DNA of 30,768 nucleotides, taken from assembly GCA_030429685.1 (NCBI GenBank), contig JAUIEY010000002.1, positions 1-30,768 on the forward strand. The letters run 5' to 3'. Below the pieces are notes generated by a model. It made no database searches, had not been told where the DNA came from, and saw nothing but the letters and a program-made list of their open reading frames with translations. Numbering within the stretch: position 1 is the stretch's first letter; the number at the start of each line of letters is the position of its first letter. The DNA comes from Gammaproteobacteria bacterium (GTDB lineage Bacteria > Pseudomonadota > Gammaproteobacteria > Steroidobacterales > GCA-2729495). The position numbers were made by a program, and so were the translations under genes. This document shows, one piece after another, positions 16,120 to 24,858 of the stretch.

Positions 16120-18291
16120 ATGACCATAGCCAAACAAGTGCGGGACATGTTCAAAACCCGTCTCGCACAGATCACGGTTCTGGGGCTGTTTACAGGTTGG
16201 GCGATGTCTGTTGCGTGGGCGCAGGAGGCGGGTAACCGGCTTGAGAGCATTAATGCGCAGGCCCTGCCAGGCAACAAGGTTGAACTCAGCCTGGTGTTGT
16301 CCGGACCGGCGCCCGAACCGCTGGCTTTTACCATCGATCAGCCGGCGCGCATCGCGCTGGATCTGGCCGATACCGCACTGGGGCTGGACAGTCGCCGTAC
16401 CGATATTGGTATCGGTGTGCTGGATACGGTGCTGGCTGCTGAAGCCGGTGGCCGCACCCGGGTGGTGCTGAACCTTGACGATCTGGTGGGATATCAGACG
16501 CGGGTAGCTGGTAACACCGTGGTGGTGACACTGGAATCACCGGTATCCACCGCAACCAACGTGACGCAGTTTGCTGCTGCCGCGACCGCAACCGCTGCAT
16601 CGGCGCGCGACCGTGCTATCGAATCGATTGATTTTCGTCGTACCGAGGCCGGTGGCGGCCGCGTGATTATCGCTCTGTCGGACGCCGGTATCCCGGTCGA
16701 CGTGCGTCAGGAAGGCGGTCAGGTCGTGGTCAATTTTGAAAACACGGCGCTGCCTGATGATTTGCTTAAGCGCTACGACGTGCTGGATTTTGCGACGCCG
16801 GTCAGTTCTATTGATACCGTGCGCGTTGACCGCGACGCACGCTTGGTCATCGCCGCCCGAGGCGCCTATGAGGAGCTGGCCTATCAGTCAGACCGCGTGT
16901 TCACGGTGGAGATTCAGCCGGTAGTTGCCAAAGAAGGCCCTGCCGCCGCCACTATCTTCAGTGGCGACAAGGAATACAACGGCGAGCGTCTGACCCTGAA
17001 CTTCCAGGACATAGACACGCGGGCTGTGCTGCAGCTGCTGGCGGATATCAGTGGCCGCAACATCGTGGTGTCTGACACAGTTGCCGGCAACGTGACGCTG
17101 CGACTGCAGAACGTGCCCTGGGATCAGGCCATGGACATTGTGCTGGCCACCAAGGGTCTGGATATGCGTGAAAACGGCAACGTGATCATTGTTGCCCCGG
17201 CGGATGAAATTGCCGCGCGCGAGAAAGCCGATCTGGAATCCAAGAAGGAGATCCAGGAGCTTGAGCCGCTGTTCTCCGAGTTTGTGCAGGTCAACTATGC
17301 CAAGGCTGCTGATCTGGCCGAACTGGTCGGTGAATCGGGCGAAGGTGCATTGTTGTCCGAGCGTGGTTCGGTCGCCATTGATGCGCGCACCAACACGCTG
17401 CTTATCAAGGATACGGCCGGCAATATTGCCGATGTGCGCCGTCTGGTGGCGACGCTGGACGTGCCGGTTCGCCAGGTACTGATTGAATCCCGCATTGTGG
17501 TCGTGAACGATGACTTCAGCCGCGACCTGGGTGTGCGATGGGGTTTCACGGGTGTTGATGATCAGGGCGACAACGGCCTGATAGCGGTATCCGGTACCGG
17601 CGCGGGCACCGATGCCTATGTGCAGGCGGGCCTCGATAACATTGCCAATGGTGATCCCGTGCTGCCGATCAACGCCGTGCCGAACCTGAGCGACCGCTAT
17701 AACGTGCGGTTGCCGGTGGCCAGCCCGGCGGGTTCTTTCGCCATGGCGGTGCTTGATGACGACTACCTGATTGACCTTGAAATTTCGGCCGCGCAGGCCG
17801 AAGGCAATACCGAGGTGATTTCCTCGCCGCGTGTCATTACAGCCAATCAGAAAGAAGCCAAGATTGTGCAGGGTGTGGAAATTCCGTATCAGGAGTCCAC
17901 GTCCAGCGGCGCGACTTCAACGCAGTTTAAGGAAGCGGTGCTGAGCCTGACGGTTACCCCGCAGATTACGCCGGATGATCGCATCATCATGGATCTGACG
18001 GTGACCAAGGACAGCGTTGGCGAGCTGATTTCGAATACCGAGGGCGGCGATATTCCGAGTATTGATACTCGCGAAGTGGTTACCCAGGTGCTGGTGGAGA
18101 ACGGACAGACGGTGGTGCTGGGCGGCATCTATGAAACCGAGAATGCCGACTTCCAGACCAAGGTACCGTTCCTGGGCGATATTCCGGTGGTCGGTAATCT
18201 GTTCAAGAGTACCCGCAAGGTTTCGAACAAATCGGAACTGCTGGTGTTCGTGACACCGAAGATTCTGAAGGAAGGTTCGACCATTTATTAA
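16120..18291 (+). CDS. pilQ: Type IV pilus secretin PilQ
   Basis: The outer-membrane secretin through which the pilus exits. The protein has 723 residues. A signal peptide ends near AWA-QE (about 34/35). Two AMIN domains that bind peptidoglycan lie at about 40-138 and 165-268. A secretin/TonB short N-terminal domain (FQDIDTRAVLQLLADISGRN) spans about 285-370, then a NolW-type N-domain (about 385-470), and the secretin barrel domain to the end, with VISSPRVITANQKEA and VPFLGDIPVVGNLFKS. GGGAG precedes ATG 16120. A small CCCCT/AGGGG hairpin (16082-16097) sits in the 38-bp pilP-pilQ gap and could tune relative expression. Confidence 0.97.
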   Translation: MTIAKQVRDMFKTRLAQITVLGLFTGWAMSVAWAQEAGNRLESINAQALPGNKVELSLVLSGPAPEPLAFTIDQPARIALDLADTALGLDSRRTDIGIGVLDTVLAAEAGGRTRVVLNLDDLVGYQTRVAGNTVVVTLESPVSTATNVTQFAAAATATAASARDRAIESIDFRRTEAGGGRVIIALSDAGIPVDVRQEGGQVVVNFENTALPDDLLKRYDVLDFATPVSSIDTVRVDRDARLVIAARGAYEELAYQSDRVFTVEIQPVVAKEGPAAATIFSGDKEYNGERLTLNFQDIDTRAVLQLLADISGRNIVVSDTVAGNVTLRLQNVPWDQAMDIVLATKGLDMRENGNVIIVAPADEIAAREKADLESKKEIQELEPLFSEFVQVNYAKAADLAELVGESGEGALLSERGSVAIDARTNTLLIKDTAGNIADVRRLVATLDVPVRQVLIESRIVVVNDDFSRDLGVRWGFTGVDDQGDNGLIAVSGTGAGTDAYVQAGLDNIANGDPVLPINAVPNLSDRYNVRLPVASPAGSFAMAVLDDDYLIDLEISAAQAEGNTEVISSPRVITANQKEAKIVQGVEIPYQESTSSGATSTQFKEAVLSLTVTPQITPDDRIIMDLTVTKDSVGELISNTEGGDIPSIDTREVVTQVLVENGQTVVLGGIYETENADFQTKVPFLGDIPVVGNLFKSTRKVSNKSELLVFVTPKILKEGSTIY

Positions 18292-18299
18292 ACAATCTG

Positions 18300-18336
18300 G
18301 CGGGCGGTTGCATGCATGAACTCGCCCGCGAGTTTT
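18300..18336 (+). terminator. Possible weak terminator or attenuator after pilQ
   Basis: GCGGGCG (18300-18306) and CGCCCGC (18323-18329) form a perfect 7-bp GC stem with a 16-base loop, followed after GAG-like bases by TTTT. It lies nine bases past the pilQ stop. The large loop and short T-run suggest partial termination, which would lower expression of the following lipoprotein relative to the pil genes. Confidence 0.4.
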
Positions 18337-18390
18337 ACAGACACGGATAGTTTGTTATTTCCCGGAGACGGGCGCGTAAGGGAATACGTT

Positions 18391-20355
18391 ATGAAGAACT
18401 TCAAGTTAACCATTATCGGTCTGCTGGCACTGGTGCTGGCGTCCTGCGGTGGCGGTGGCGGCGGTACCCTGACAGGTACGGCCGTAGTCCCCGGCGGAAG
18501 CATTGCGTCGATACAGCTCGTGGCGAGTTCCAGCGATCTGTTAACCGACCAGTCCAACACCAACTTTGTGAAAATTTCGGCCGTGGTTCGCGATGGCAAC
18601 AACAACATCGTCGAAGGCGCCGATCTGCTGTTCAGCGCCACCAGTGGATCCATTGAGGAAGTCGACAACGGTGTGACCAACGCGTCCGGAATCGCCGAAG
18701 CTTTTCTCAAGTCCTTCGGCAACATTTCCAATCGCACGGTAACGGTGACGGTATCAGCGCCGGCACAGGGTGTCAGTAATACGATTGTGATCAACGTTAC
18801 GGGTACGCGACTGGAGATTACCGGCCCGGCCAATGTGGCACAGGGCGACAATGCAACCCTGACGCTGTCATTGCTGGACGGCAACGATGCGGGTATTGCT
18901 TCGCAGCTCATCAGCCTGGTGTCGGCAAACGGCAACACCATACCGGCTTCCGCGGTAACCAACGCATCGGGTGATGTGCAGGTTCAGCTTACTGCGGACG
19001 GCGTGAATGCTGCGCCGGACGTTATAACGGCCAGCATCCCCACGCTGAATATCAGCGAGACCTATACATTGGCGGTGTCCAACGACACCTTCGCGTTTAC
19101 CAGTCCGGCACCGAATACGGAAATATTGCTGGTACCGGCATCGCAGACCCTGAGCCTGACCTGGCAACAGGGTGGCGGCGCGGTGCCGGATGGCTCCACC
19201 ATTGAATTTACCGCAGACCGAGGCACTCTGACGGCCAGTTCGGCAACCACCACTGCCGGCGTGGCCACCGTGGATATTGATTCCACCTTTGCCGGGCGTT
19301 CGACGATTACCGCTACCGGCACCTCGCTGGGCGCGGTGCCGCTGGTGGACGGTCCGACCACCCAGCTGACCATTGAATTTGTGGCAGATACACCGGATAC
19401 CTTGAACCTGGCGGCTTTTCCAGACAACCTCATTACCGGCGAACAGGCTACGGTAACCGCGGTGGTGCGTGACGCCTCCGGCAACCGCGTCAAGAACGTC
19501 AACGTGGATTTCAATATCAGCGCGGACCCGTCTGGCGGCGGTCTGACGGTTTCCTCTGACCAGACCGATAGCCAGGGTATTGCCACGACGGTCTATACGG
19601 CCGGTAATTCCACCACTCAGAACGGCGGTGTGGTAATCACTGCAACAGTGCGCGGTACGGCTATCACTGACACGGTTAACCTGACCGTTTCCGGCAGGTC
19701 GATCAACTTTGTGATCGGTACCGGCAACGACGTTTTTGAAATCAGCCCCACCCGCTTCGGCGTGCAGTACACGGTGATCGCCACCGATGTGACCGGTGCT
19801 CCGGCAGCGGGCGAAGAGCTGCGTCTGACCGTGCGGTCGTGGCAGTACCGCAAAGGACAATTGACCGTCAATGCCGCGGCCGATGCTTGGGTCAAAGATA
19901 GACAATATTGGATCGACAACTATATGGTCGATCAAACAGAGGATTTCTGTCCGGACGAAGACTATATTCCTACTGGCGGCAATGAGAACGGCAGTCTTGA
20001 TTTTGGTGAGGATGACAACGGCAACGGCACGCTGGAGGCGGGTAACGTGGCTACCATCGTGGCCACCGATTGCGACAACGTGGCTGCTGCCGATCCTGGC
20101 GTGGCGCAGCAGAATCTGCTCACTGACGCAGCCGGTGCGGTGGAAGTCTGTGTGGTGTATCCGCAGGAATATAACCTGTGGCTGGATGTGCGCCTGACAG
20201 CTACTGTGCCGATTGACGGCGGTACCGAAAACACAGAGTCACGGTTCTTCCTGCTGCCGGCACTGGCTGCCGATATCACCGACGTGGACGCCTCGCCGCC
20301 GGGCGTGGTCAGTCCGTTTGGCAGAAGGCCCTGTTCCGACGGCAGCGGCCTCTGA
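18391..20355 (+). CDS. Large lipoprotein with tandem bacterial Ig-like domains, pilus-operon associated
   Basis: A 654-residue predicted lipoprotein. ATG 18391 has AAGGGA upstream and starts a clean signal with lipobox VLASC (C19), followed by a glycine run; an upstream in-frame start at 18316 would bury this signal and is rejected. The rest is a series of about four Ig-like repeats of 90-110 residues similar to the invasin/Big_1 type (repeated patterns such as VTNASG and ATTVYTAG). A last domain carries an insert rich in Asp, Asn and Gly (NENGSLDFGEDDNGNGTLE), which looks like calcium-binding loops. Four cysteines occur only in this C-terminal part. Position after pilQ and before a strong terminator suggests a surface role with type IV pili; function is not known. 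Confidence 0.85.
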   Translation: MKNFKLTIIGLLALVLASCGGGGGGTLTGTAVVPGGSIASIQLVASSSDLLTDQSNTNFVKISAVVRDGNNNIVEGADLLFSATSGSIEEVDNGVTNASGIAEAFLKSFGNISNRTVTVTVSAPAQGVSNTIVINVTGTRLEITGPANVAQGDNATLTLSLLDGNDAGIASQLISLVSANGNTIPASAVTNASGDVQVQLTADGVNAAPDVITASIPTLNISETYTLAVSNDTFAFTSPAPNTEILLVPASQTLSLTWQQGGGAVPDGSTIEFTADRGTLTASSATTTAGVATVDIDSTFAGRSTITATGTSLGAVPLVDGPTTQLTIEFVADTPDTLNLAAFPDNLITGEQATVTAVVRDASGNRVKNVNVDFNISADPSGGGLTVSSDQTDSQGIATTVYTAGNSTTQNGGVVITATVRGTAITDTVNLTVSGRSINFVIGTGNDVFEISPTRFGVQYTVIATDVTGAPAAGEELRLTVRSWQYRKGQLTVNAAADAWVKDRQYWIDNYMVDQTEDFCPDEDYIPTGGNENGSLDFGEDDNGNGTLEAGNVATIVATDCDNVAAADPGVAQQNLLTDAAGAVEVCVVYPQEYNLWLDVRLTATVPIDGGTENTESRFFLLPALAADITDVDASPPGVVSPFGRRPCSDGSGL

Positions 20356-20374
20356 CAGCAGGCAGCAACGGACC

Positions 20375-20407
20375 AAAAAAAAGGCCGGCATTCGCCGGCC
20401 TTTTTTT
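20375..20407. terminator. Rho-independent terminator after the pil operon, bidirectional in form
   Basis: GGCCGGC (20383-20389) and GCCGGCC (20394-20400) form a perfect GC stem with loop ATTC, preceded by eight A and followed by seven T. Because A and T runs flank both sides it can work in either direction. It lies 19 bp after the lipoprotein stop and separates the pil transcription unit from aroK. Confidence 0.95.
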
Positions 20408-20464
20408 CTGCTTTTATGCGCCAGCCGGGCAATGGTTTATGCTTGCGCCCAGCAGAGTGCGGCC

Positions 20465-21001
20465 ATGAACCAGTCAGACCATAGCAAACGAAATATTTAC
20501 CTGATCGGCCCGATGGGTTCGGGCAAATCAGCTGTGGGCCGGCGTCTGGCCGGCGAACTGCAACTGCAGTTTTACGACAGTGACGATGAAATCGAGGCCC
20601 GCACTGGTGTTGATATCGCCCTGATATTCGACAAGGAAGGCGAAGCCGGATTTCGCCGCCGGGAAAGTGCCATGATTGATGAGCTGACCGGCCTGAACGG
20701 GGTGGTGCTGGCAACCGGCGGCGGTTCGCCGGTGAACCCGGCCAACCGAGCCCGACTGGCAGCCCGCGGCACGGTGGTATACCTGTACACTACGGTGCCC
20801 GAGCAGTTGCGGCGCACGGCCAGGTCAACCCACCGGCCACTGTTGCAGTGTGATGATCCGGCCGGCCTGCTGCAGGAACTGATGCAGCAGCGCGACCCGC
20901 TGTACCGGGAGATTGCCGATTTGGTCATCGCAACCGATGGGCGGCGCGTGACCAGCGTGGTGCGCGAAATCCGCGAGCGTCTCGCGGCCGAATCGAACTA
21001 A
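20465..21001 (+). CDS. aroK: Shikimate kinase
   Basis: Phosphorylates shikimate to shikimate 3-phosphate with ATP, the fifth step of chorismate synthesis. From ATG 20465 it has 178 residues, typical of AroK. The P-loop GPMGSGKS is at 15-22, the shikimate-binding DSDDEIE at 38-44, FRRRE follows, and GGG of LATGGGSPV binds substrate. The lid region RSTHRPLL is present. The frame is open well upstream across the terminator, so an upstream start is excluded in practice; ATG 20431 is possible but lacks a family match. aroK and aroB adjoin, as in most gammaproteobacteria. Confidence 0.96.
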   Translation: MNQSDHSKRNIYLIGPMGSGKSAVGRRLAGELQLQFYDSDDEIEARTGVDIALIFDKEGEAGFRRRESAMIDELTGLNGVVLATGGGSPVNPANRARLAARGTVVYLYTTVPEQLRRTARSTHRPLLQCDDPAGLLQELMQQRDPLYREIADLVIATDGRRVTSVVREIRERLAAESN

Positions 21002-21048
21002 GCATTGCGGCATCAGTCGCTTTGACAGCCGAAACAAAGCAGAACAGC

Positions 21049-22137
21049 ATGCAACAGAACATGGCACTCAATGTAGATCTGGGCGCGCGCAGCTATCCCA
21101 TTATGATCGGCAGCGGTCTGCTGCGGCAGGGCGGATTGCTCGACCCCTATGTGGAAGGCCGCGATGTGCTGATCGTCACCAACGATCAGCTGGTATCGCT
21201 GTACCTGCAGCCGGCGGAAGCACTGGTTACCGGTAGCCGGGTGGAGTCGCTGGTACTGCCCGAGGGTGAGTCCGCCAAAACCCTCGATACGCTCAAGCTG
21301 ATTTTTGATGCCCTGGTGGCGCACCGCTTCGGCCGCGATTGCGTATTGATCGCGCTGGGCGGCGGCGTGATCGGTGATATCACCGGGTTCGCCGCGGCAA
21401 CCTGGCAGCGTGGGGTTGATTTCATCCAGGTTCCGACCACCCTGCTGGCCCAGGTGGATTCCGCCGTGGGCGGCAAGACCGCAGTCAATCACCCGGGAGG
21501 CAAAAACCTGATTGGCGCTTTTCACCAGCCGCTATGCGTGGTCAGTGACATGGACACGCTGAATTCGCTGCCGGAGCGTGAACTTGGTGCCGGGCTGGCC
21601 GAGGTCATCAAGTACGGCCTGCTCGGCGACGCCGAATTTTTTGCCTGGCTGGAAAGCGAGCACCAGGGACTGTTGCAGCGGGACAAGGAACGTCTGCAGC
21701 ATGTGGTGCGCCGGTCCTGCGAGATCAAGGCGGAAATTGTTGCCGCGGATGAGCGCGAGCGCGGTCGGCGCGCGCTGCTCAACCTGGGGCATACCTTTGG
21801 CCATGCGATAGAACGCTGCGCCGGTTACGGTGAGTGGCTGCATGGCGAAGCCATTGCCGCCGGTATGTGCATGGCTGCGGCATTTTCGCAGCGCCTCGGC
21901 TGGCTGGATGCGGAACAGGTGGAACGGGCGCGCAGCCTGATAGCGCGCATGCAGTTGCCGGTGGAACCACCCGCAGTGCCGCCGGCCGACTTTCTCGCTG
22001 CCATGTCATTGGACAAAAAGGTCATTGCCGGTCAGATCAGACTGGTGTTACTGCGCGCTATTGGTGAGGCAGAAGTCACGGCTGATTACCCCGAGCATGA
22101 GCTGGTGGATTTTCTCAGTGAACAATTCGTGCGCTGA
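21049..22137 (+). CDS. aroB: 3-dehydroquinate synthase
   Basis: Converts DAHP to 3-dehydroquinate, the second step of the shikimate pathway, using NAD and a divalent metal. The protein has 362 residues from ATG 21049. Alignment with E. coli would also fit ATG 21061 (MALNVDLGARSYPI); neither has a clear ribosome binding site. Signatures include LPEGESAKTLDT, ALGGGVIGDITGFAAATW, the VPTTLLAQVDSAVGGKTAVN block and the metal ligands in GLAEVIKYGL (Glu), NLGHTFGHAIE (His) and WLHGEA (His). It follows aroK by 47 bases on the same strand. Confidence 0.96.
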   Translation: MQQNMALNVDLGARSYPIMIGSGLLRQGGLLDPYVEGRDVLIVTNDQLVSLYLQPAEALVTGSRVESLVLPEGESAKTLDTLKLIFDALVAHRFGRDCVLIALGGGVIGDITGFAAATWQRGVDFIQVPTTLLAQVDSAVGGKTAVNHPGGKNLIGAFHQPLCVVSDMDTLNSLPERELGAGLAEVIKYGLLGDAEFFAWLESEHQGLLQRDKERLQHVVRRSCEIKAEIVAADERERGRRALLNLGHTFGHAIERCAGYGEWLHGEAIAAGMCMAAAFSQRLGWLDAEQVERARSLIARMQLPVEPPAVPPADFLAAMSLDKKVIAGQIRLVLLRAIGEAEVTADYPEHELVDFLSEQFVR

Positions 22138-22158
22138 AACCTGCGCCGGATTTTCCGC

Positions 22159-23334
22159 ATGACCGTGACCGGCGCACGTGATCCGGATGCCGGTCTGGCG
22201 CCCTGCGCGGCCCGGCAGGCGCAAAGCCGCGGCCGGCTGCATGCAGAGGAACCGCACCCTTACCGCGGCGAGTTCCAGCGTGACCGTGACAGGATTATTC
22301 ATTGCACTGCATTTCGACGCCTGATCTACAAGACGCAGGTATTCGTCAACCATGAAGGCGATCTGTACCGGACCAGGCTGACCCACTCGCTGGAAGTCGC
22401 GCAGATCGCCCGCACGGTAGCCCGCGAGCTGGGCCTGAATGAACTGCTGGTGGAAGCCATTTGCCTGGCGCATGATCTGGGGCATACGCCGTTCGGTCAC
22501 GCCGGTCAGGACAGCCTTAACCGTTGCATGCGCGATTACGGAGGTTTTGAGCATAACCTGCAGTCATTGCGGGTGGTGGACGAACTTGAGGATCGTTATG
22601 CGGCGTTTCGCGGACTGAATCTGTGCTTTGAAACCCGCGAGGGTATTCTTAAGCATTGCTCGCGGCGCAATGCGCGCGAGCTGGGTGAGCTCGGGCAGCG
22701 CTTCCTCAGTGGCGGTCAACCCGGCCTGGAAGCACAGCTGGCCAATCTGGCGGACGCCATTGCCTACAACAATCATGACGTGGACGACGGTTTGCGCGCC
22801 GGGTTGATCAGCGTAGACGAACTGTGCAGCGTGGAGTTGTTTCGGCAGGAGTATGAGCAAATCTGCCGCAACGGCCGCATCAGCCCGCGGGCGACGGTTA
22901 ATGAAACCGTACGGGCCATGATCAACCGCATTGTCAGCGACCTGCTGGATACTACCCGCGCCAATCTTGCTGCGGCTGCACCTGACAGCATTGACGCGGT
23001 CCGCATGGCTGACGCGCCGCTGGTGGCTTTCAGTGCAGCCACCCATGAACAGCATCTGGCACTGAAAAACTTTTTGCGCCAGAGCCTCTACCGCCATGAA
23101 CGGGTGCTGGCCATGACGCAGCGTGCCGATCAGGTTGTAAGCTCACTGTTTAATCTGTTTTTCGATGACCCGGCAGTCATGCCGGAGGAACATGCGCGCC
23201 GTGCCCGCCAGTGGGCGCAGGAGCAGGGCGACGCAGGTCGCGCACGGGCGGTGGCGGATTATGTGGCAGGTATGACGGACCGTTATGCGCTGTCGGCGTA
23301 TCGGCGTCTGGTTGATGACACCATCGATTTCTAA
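22159..23334 (+). CDS. dgt: dGTP triphosphohydrolase-like HD protein
   Basis: A 391-residue HD-domain protein of the dNTP triphosphohydrolase family that removes triphosphate from dNTPs. The HD metal site is complete: H76 (THSLEV), H105-D106 (AHDLGHTPFGH), and D199 in ADAIAYNNHDVDDG. The N-terminal RTRLTHSLEVAQIAR and FEHNLQSLRVVD blocks are characteristic. At under 400 residues it fits the dGTPase-like subfamily (often called type 2) rather than the 505-residue E. coli Dgt, so strict dGTP specificity should not be assumed. It lies 21 bp after aroB and ends a plus-strand run; the ribosome binding site is unclear. Confidence 0.92.
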   Translation: MTVTGARDPDAGLAPCAARQAQSRGRLHAEEPHPYRGEFQRDRDRIIHCTAFRRLIYKTQVFVNHEGDLYRTRLTHSLEVAQIARTVARELGLNELLVEAICLAHDLGHTPFGHAGQDSLNRCMRDYGGFEHNLQSLRVVDELEDRYAAFRGLNLCFETREGILKHCSRRNARELGELGQRFLSGGQPGLEAQLANLADAIAYNNHDVDDGLRAGLISVDELCSVELFRQEYEQICRNGRISPRATVNETVRAMINRIVSDLLDTTRANLAAAAPDSIDAVRMADAPLVAFSAATHEQHLALKNFLRQSLYRHERVLAMTQRADQVVSSLFNLFFDDPAVMPEEHARRARQWAQEQGDAGRARAVADYVAGMTDRYALSAYRRLVDDTIDF

Positions 23335-23359
23335 TTCGGGATCCGCCGTCGACCTGCGC

Positions 23360-23408
23360 ATTGTTATCGCCGCTCAGTCGCTACGCTCCGATTCGCTGCG
23401 ATAACAAT
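23360..23408. repeat. Long inverted repeat between dgt and pyrF
   Basis: ATTGTTATCGC (23360-23370) and GCGATAACAAT (23398-23408) form a perfect 11-bp stem. The 27-base loop holds a further short pairing, AGTCG with CGATT (23376-23380 and 23389-23393, one G-U). It may end the aroKB-dgt transcript, act on pyrF expression, or be one copy of a dispersed palindromic element; no T-run follows. Confidence 0.65.
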
Positions 23409-23472
23409 CCCCAGTTCGCCGGCTAAGCAGCGGTGATAGAATTCTTTGCCCATCGAACAGACGAGATTCATC

Positions 23473-24183
23473 GTGACGCCGAAAAATATAGCTAATAAAG
23501 ACCGCCTTATTTTTGCCCTTGACGTCCCTGATACTGACAGCGCCCGCGCGCTGGTGGAGCAGCTCGGCGATACAGTGACGTTTTACAAGCTGGGTCTGGA
23601 GCTTTGCATGTCAGGCGGTTACTTTGAACTGCTGGACTGGATGGTGGCGCAGAATAAAAAAATATTTGTTGACCTGAAGTTTTTCGACGTGCCGGCCACG
23701 GTTGCAGCGGCGGTGCGCAACCTGAGCGGGCGGGGCGTCACTTACGCCACTATTCACGGCAATCAGTCGATTATGGAGGCTGCGGGGGAGGCCAAGGGTG
23801 ACGTGAAAATTCTTGCCGTTACCGCGCTGACCAGCCTGGATCGCGGCGATCTTGATGATCTTGGTTTTGCCTGCGATGTGCGTGAGCTGGTGTTGTCACG
23901 CGCACGGCGTTCGCTGGAAGCGGGCTGCGACGGCGTGATTGCCTCCGGTCTGGAAGTCAGCGCCCTGCGCGAGGCTGTGGATGACAAACTGCTGGTGATT
24001 ACGCCCGGTATCCGGCCGGTCGAGAACCGGCCCGAGGATGATCAAAAACGGGTGGTGACTGTCGAGGATGCGTTTCGCGACGGCGCCGATCATATTGTGG
24101 TAGGCCGACCCATCCGCAATGCAGAAAACCCGCCCGCCGCTGCCGCAGCCATGCAGGCCAGTATCGCGGCCATATTCGCCTGA
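23473..24183 (+). CDS. pyrF: Orotidine 5'-phosphate decarboxylase
   Basis: Decarboxylates OMP to UMP, the last step of de novo pyrimidine synthesis. The start chosen is GTG 23473 (TPKNIANKDRLIFALDVPD), giving 236 residues, with GAGA about eight bases upstream; an in-frame TTG at 23446 would add nine. The catalytic D-x-K-x-x-D array is D67, K69 and D72 in VDLKFFDVPATV, with substrate contacts in FALDV and K39. TPGIRP and the VGRPI motif close to the C-terminus bind phosphate. The gene stands alone between the long inverted repeat and a convergent tesA, with only 24 bp between the two stops. Confidence 0.96.
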   Translation: MTPKNIANKDRLIFALDVPDTDSARALVEQLGDTVTFYKLGLELCMSGGYFELLDWMVAQNKKIFVDLKFFDVPATVAAAVRNLSGRGVTYATIHGNQSIMEAAGEAKGDVKILAVTALTSLDRGDLDDLGFACDVRELVLSRARRSLEAGCDGVIASGLEVSALREAVDDKLLVITPGIRPVENRPEDDQKRVVTVEDAFRDGADHIVVGRPIRNAENPPAAAAAMQASIAAIFA

Positions 24184-24207
24184 ACAGGAATTGACTGAAC
24201 AGGTGCG

Positions 24208-24858
24208 CTAGCTTGCTTTCAGCGCCGGGCCGAGCACCTGCCAGACGTTGTTCAGCAATATCGGTTGCGCCGCGGTGTTGGGGTGGATGCCGTCCGCCTG
24301 CATTTTGCTCGGATCCAGCGCCACGCCGTCCATGAAAAACGGTATCAGCGGCAGGTCATATTCAGCCGCCAGTTCACCGTAGACAGCGGCAAAATCGCTG
24401 GCGTATTCCTCACCGTAATTGGGCGGGATCAGAATACCTGCCAGTACCACCATGGCACCGCTTTGCTGCGCCTTGATCACCATTTGTTCCAGGTTGTCGC
24501 GCATTGCCGCAACCGGCAGCCCGCGAAGCCCGTCGTTGCCGCCTAGCTCAATAATGACTATCTCGGGCTGATGTAAGTCGAGTGCGCGCGGCAGCCGGCG
24601 CAGCCCGTTGCCGGTGGTGTCGCCGCTAATGCTGGCATTGATTACCCGATAACCGTAACCTTCTGAGTGCAGACGCGCTTCAAGCATGTATACCCAGGTT
24701 TGCTGCACGTCCATGCCGTAGCCGGCGCTCAGGCTGTCCCCGAGCACCAGCACGGTGGGCCGACTGGCGGCCTCATCCGCAAACGCCTGGCCTGCGAACC
24801 CTAATAGCAAGGCAGCGCATATAGCGACAACACGTTTTGATGAAAAAAGTAATTGCAT
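24208..24858 (-). CDS. tesA: Periplasmic SGNH esterase/thioesterase TesA
   Basis: A 216-residue multifunctional acyl-CoA thioesterase/lysophospholipase/arylesterase of the SGNH (GDSL) family, exported to the periplasm. The signal peptide ends near AFA-DE (27/28). The catalytic and oxyanion residues are S42 (LVLGDSLSAGYG), the SGDTTGNG block with G79, N108 (ELGGNDGLRG), and D189/H192 (DGIHPN). The start codon ATG at 24858 overlaps the start of the divergent ABC gene; the frame extends further upstream, but only this start gives a signal peptide. The tesA/ybbA divergence is also found in E. coli. Confidence 0.95.
   Translation of the reverse strand: MQLLFSSKRVVAICAALLLGFAGQAFADEAASRPTVLVLGDSLSAGYGMDVQQTWVYMLEARLHSEGYGYRVINASISGDTTGNGLRRLPRALDLHQPEIVIIELGGNDGLRGLPVAAMRDNLEQMVIKAQQSGAMVVLAGILIPPNYGEEYASDFAAVYGELAAEYDLPLIPFFMDGVALDPSKMQADGIHPNTAAQPILLNNVWQVLGPALKAS

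Noticed and set aside
18868..19935. 355-codon open frame on the minus strand inside the lipoprotein gene
   Set aside because: It lies wholly antisense to a gene with clear domains and a signal peptide; the translation is His/Arg/Gly-rich without any recognisable motif.
24181..24203. Direct repeat TGAACAGG twice at the end of pyrF
   Set aside because: Eight bases, one copy covering the stop codon; too short to support an attachment site or other element.
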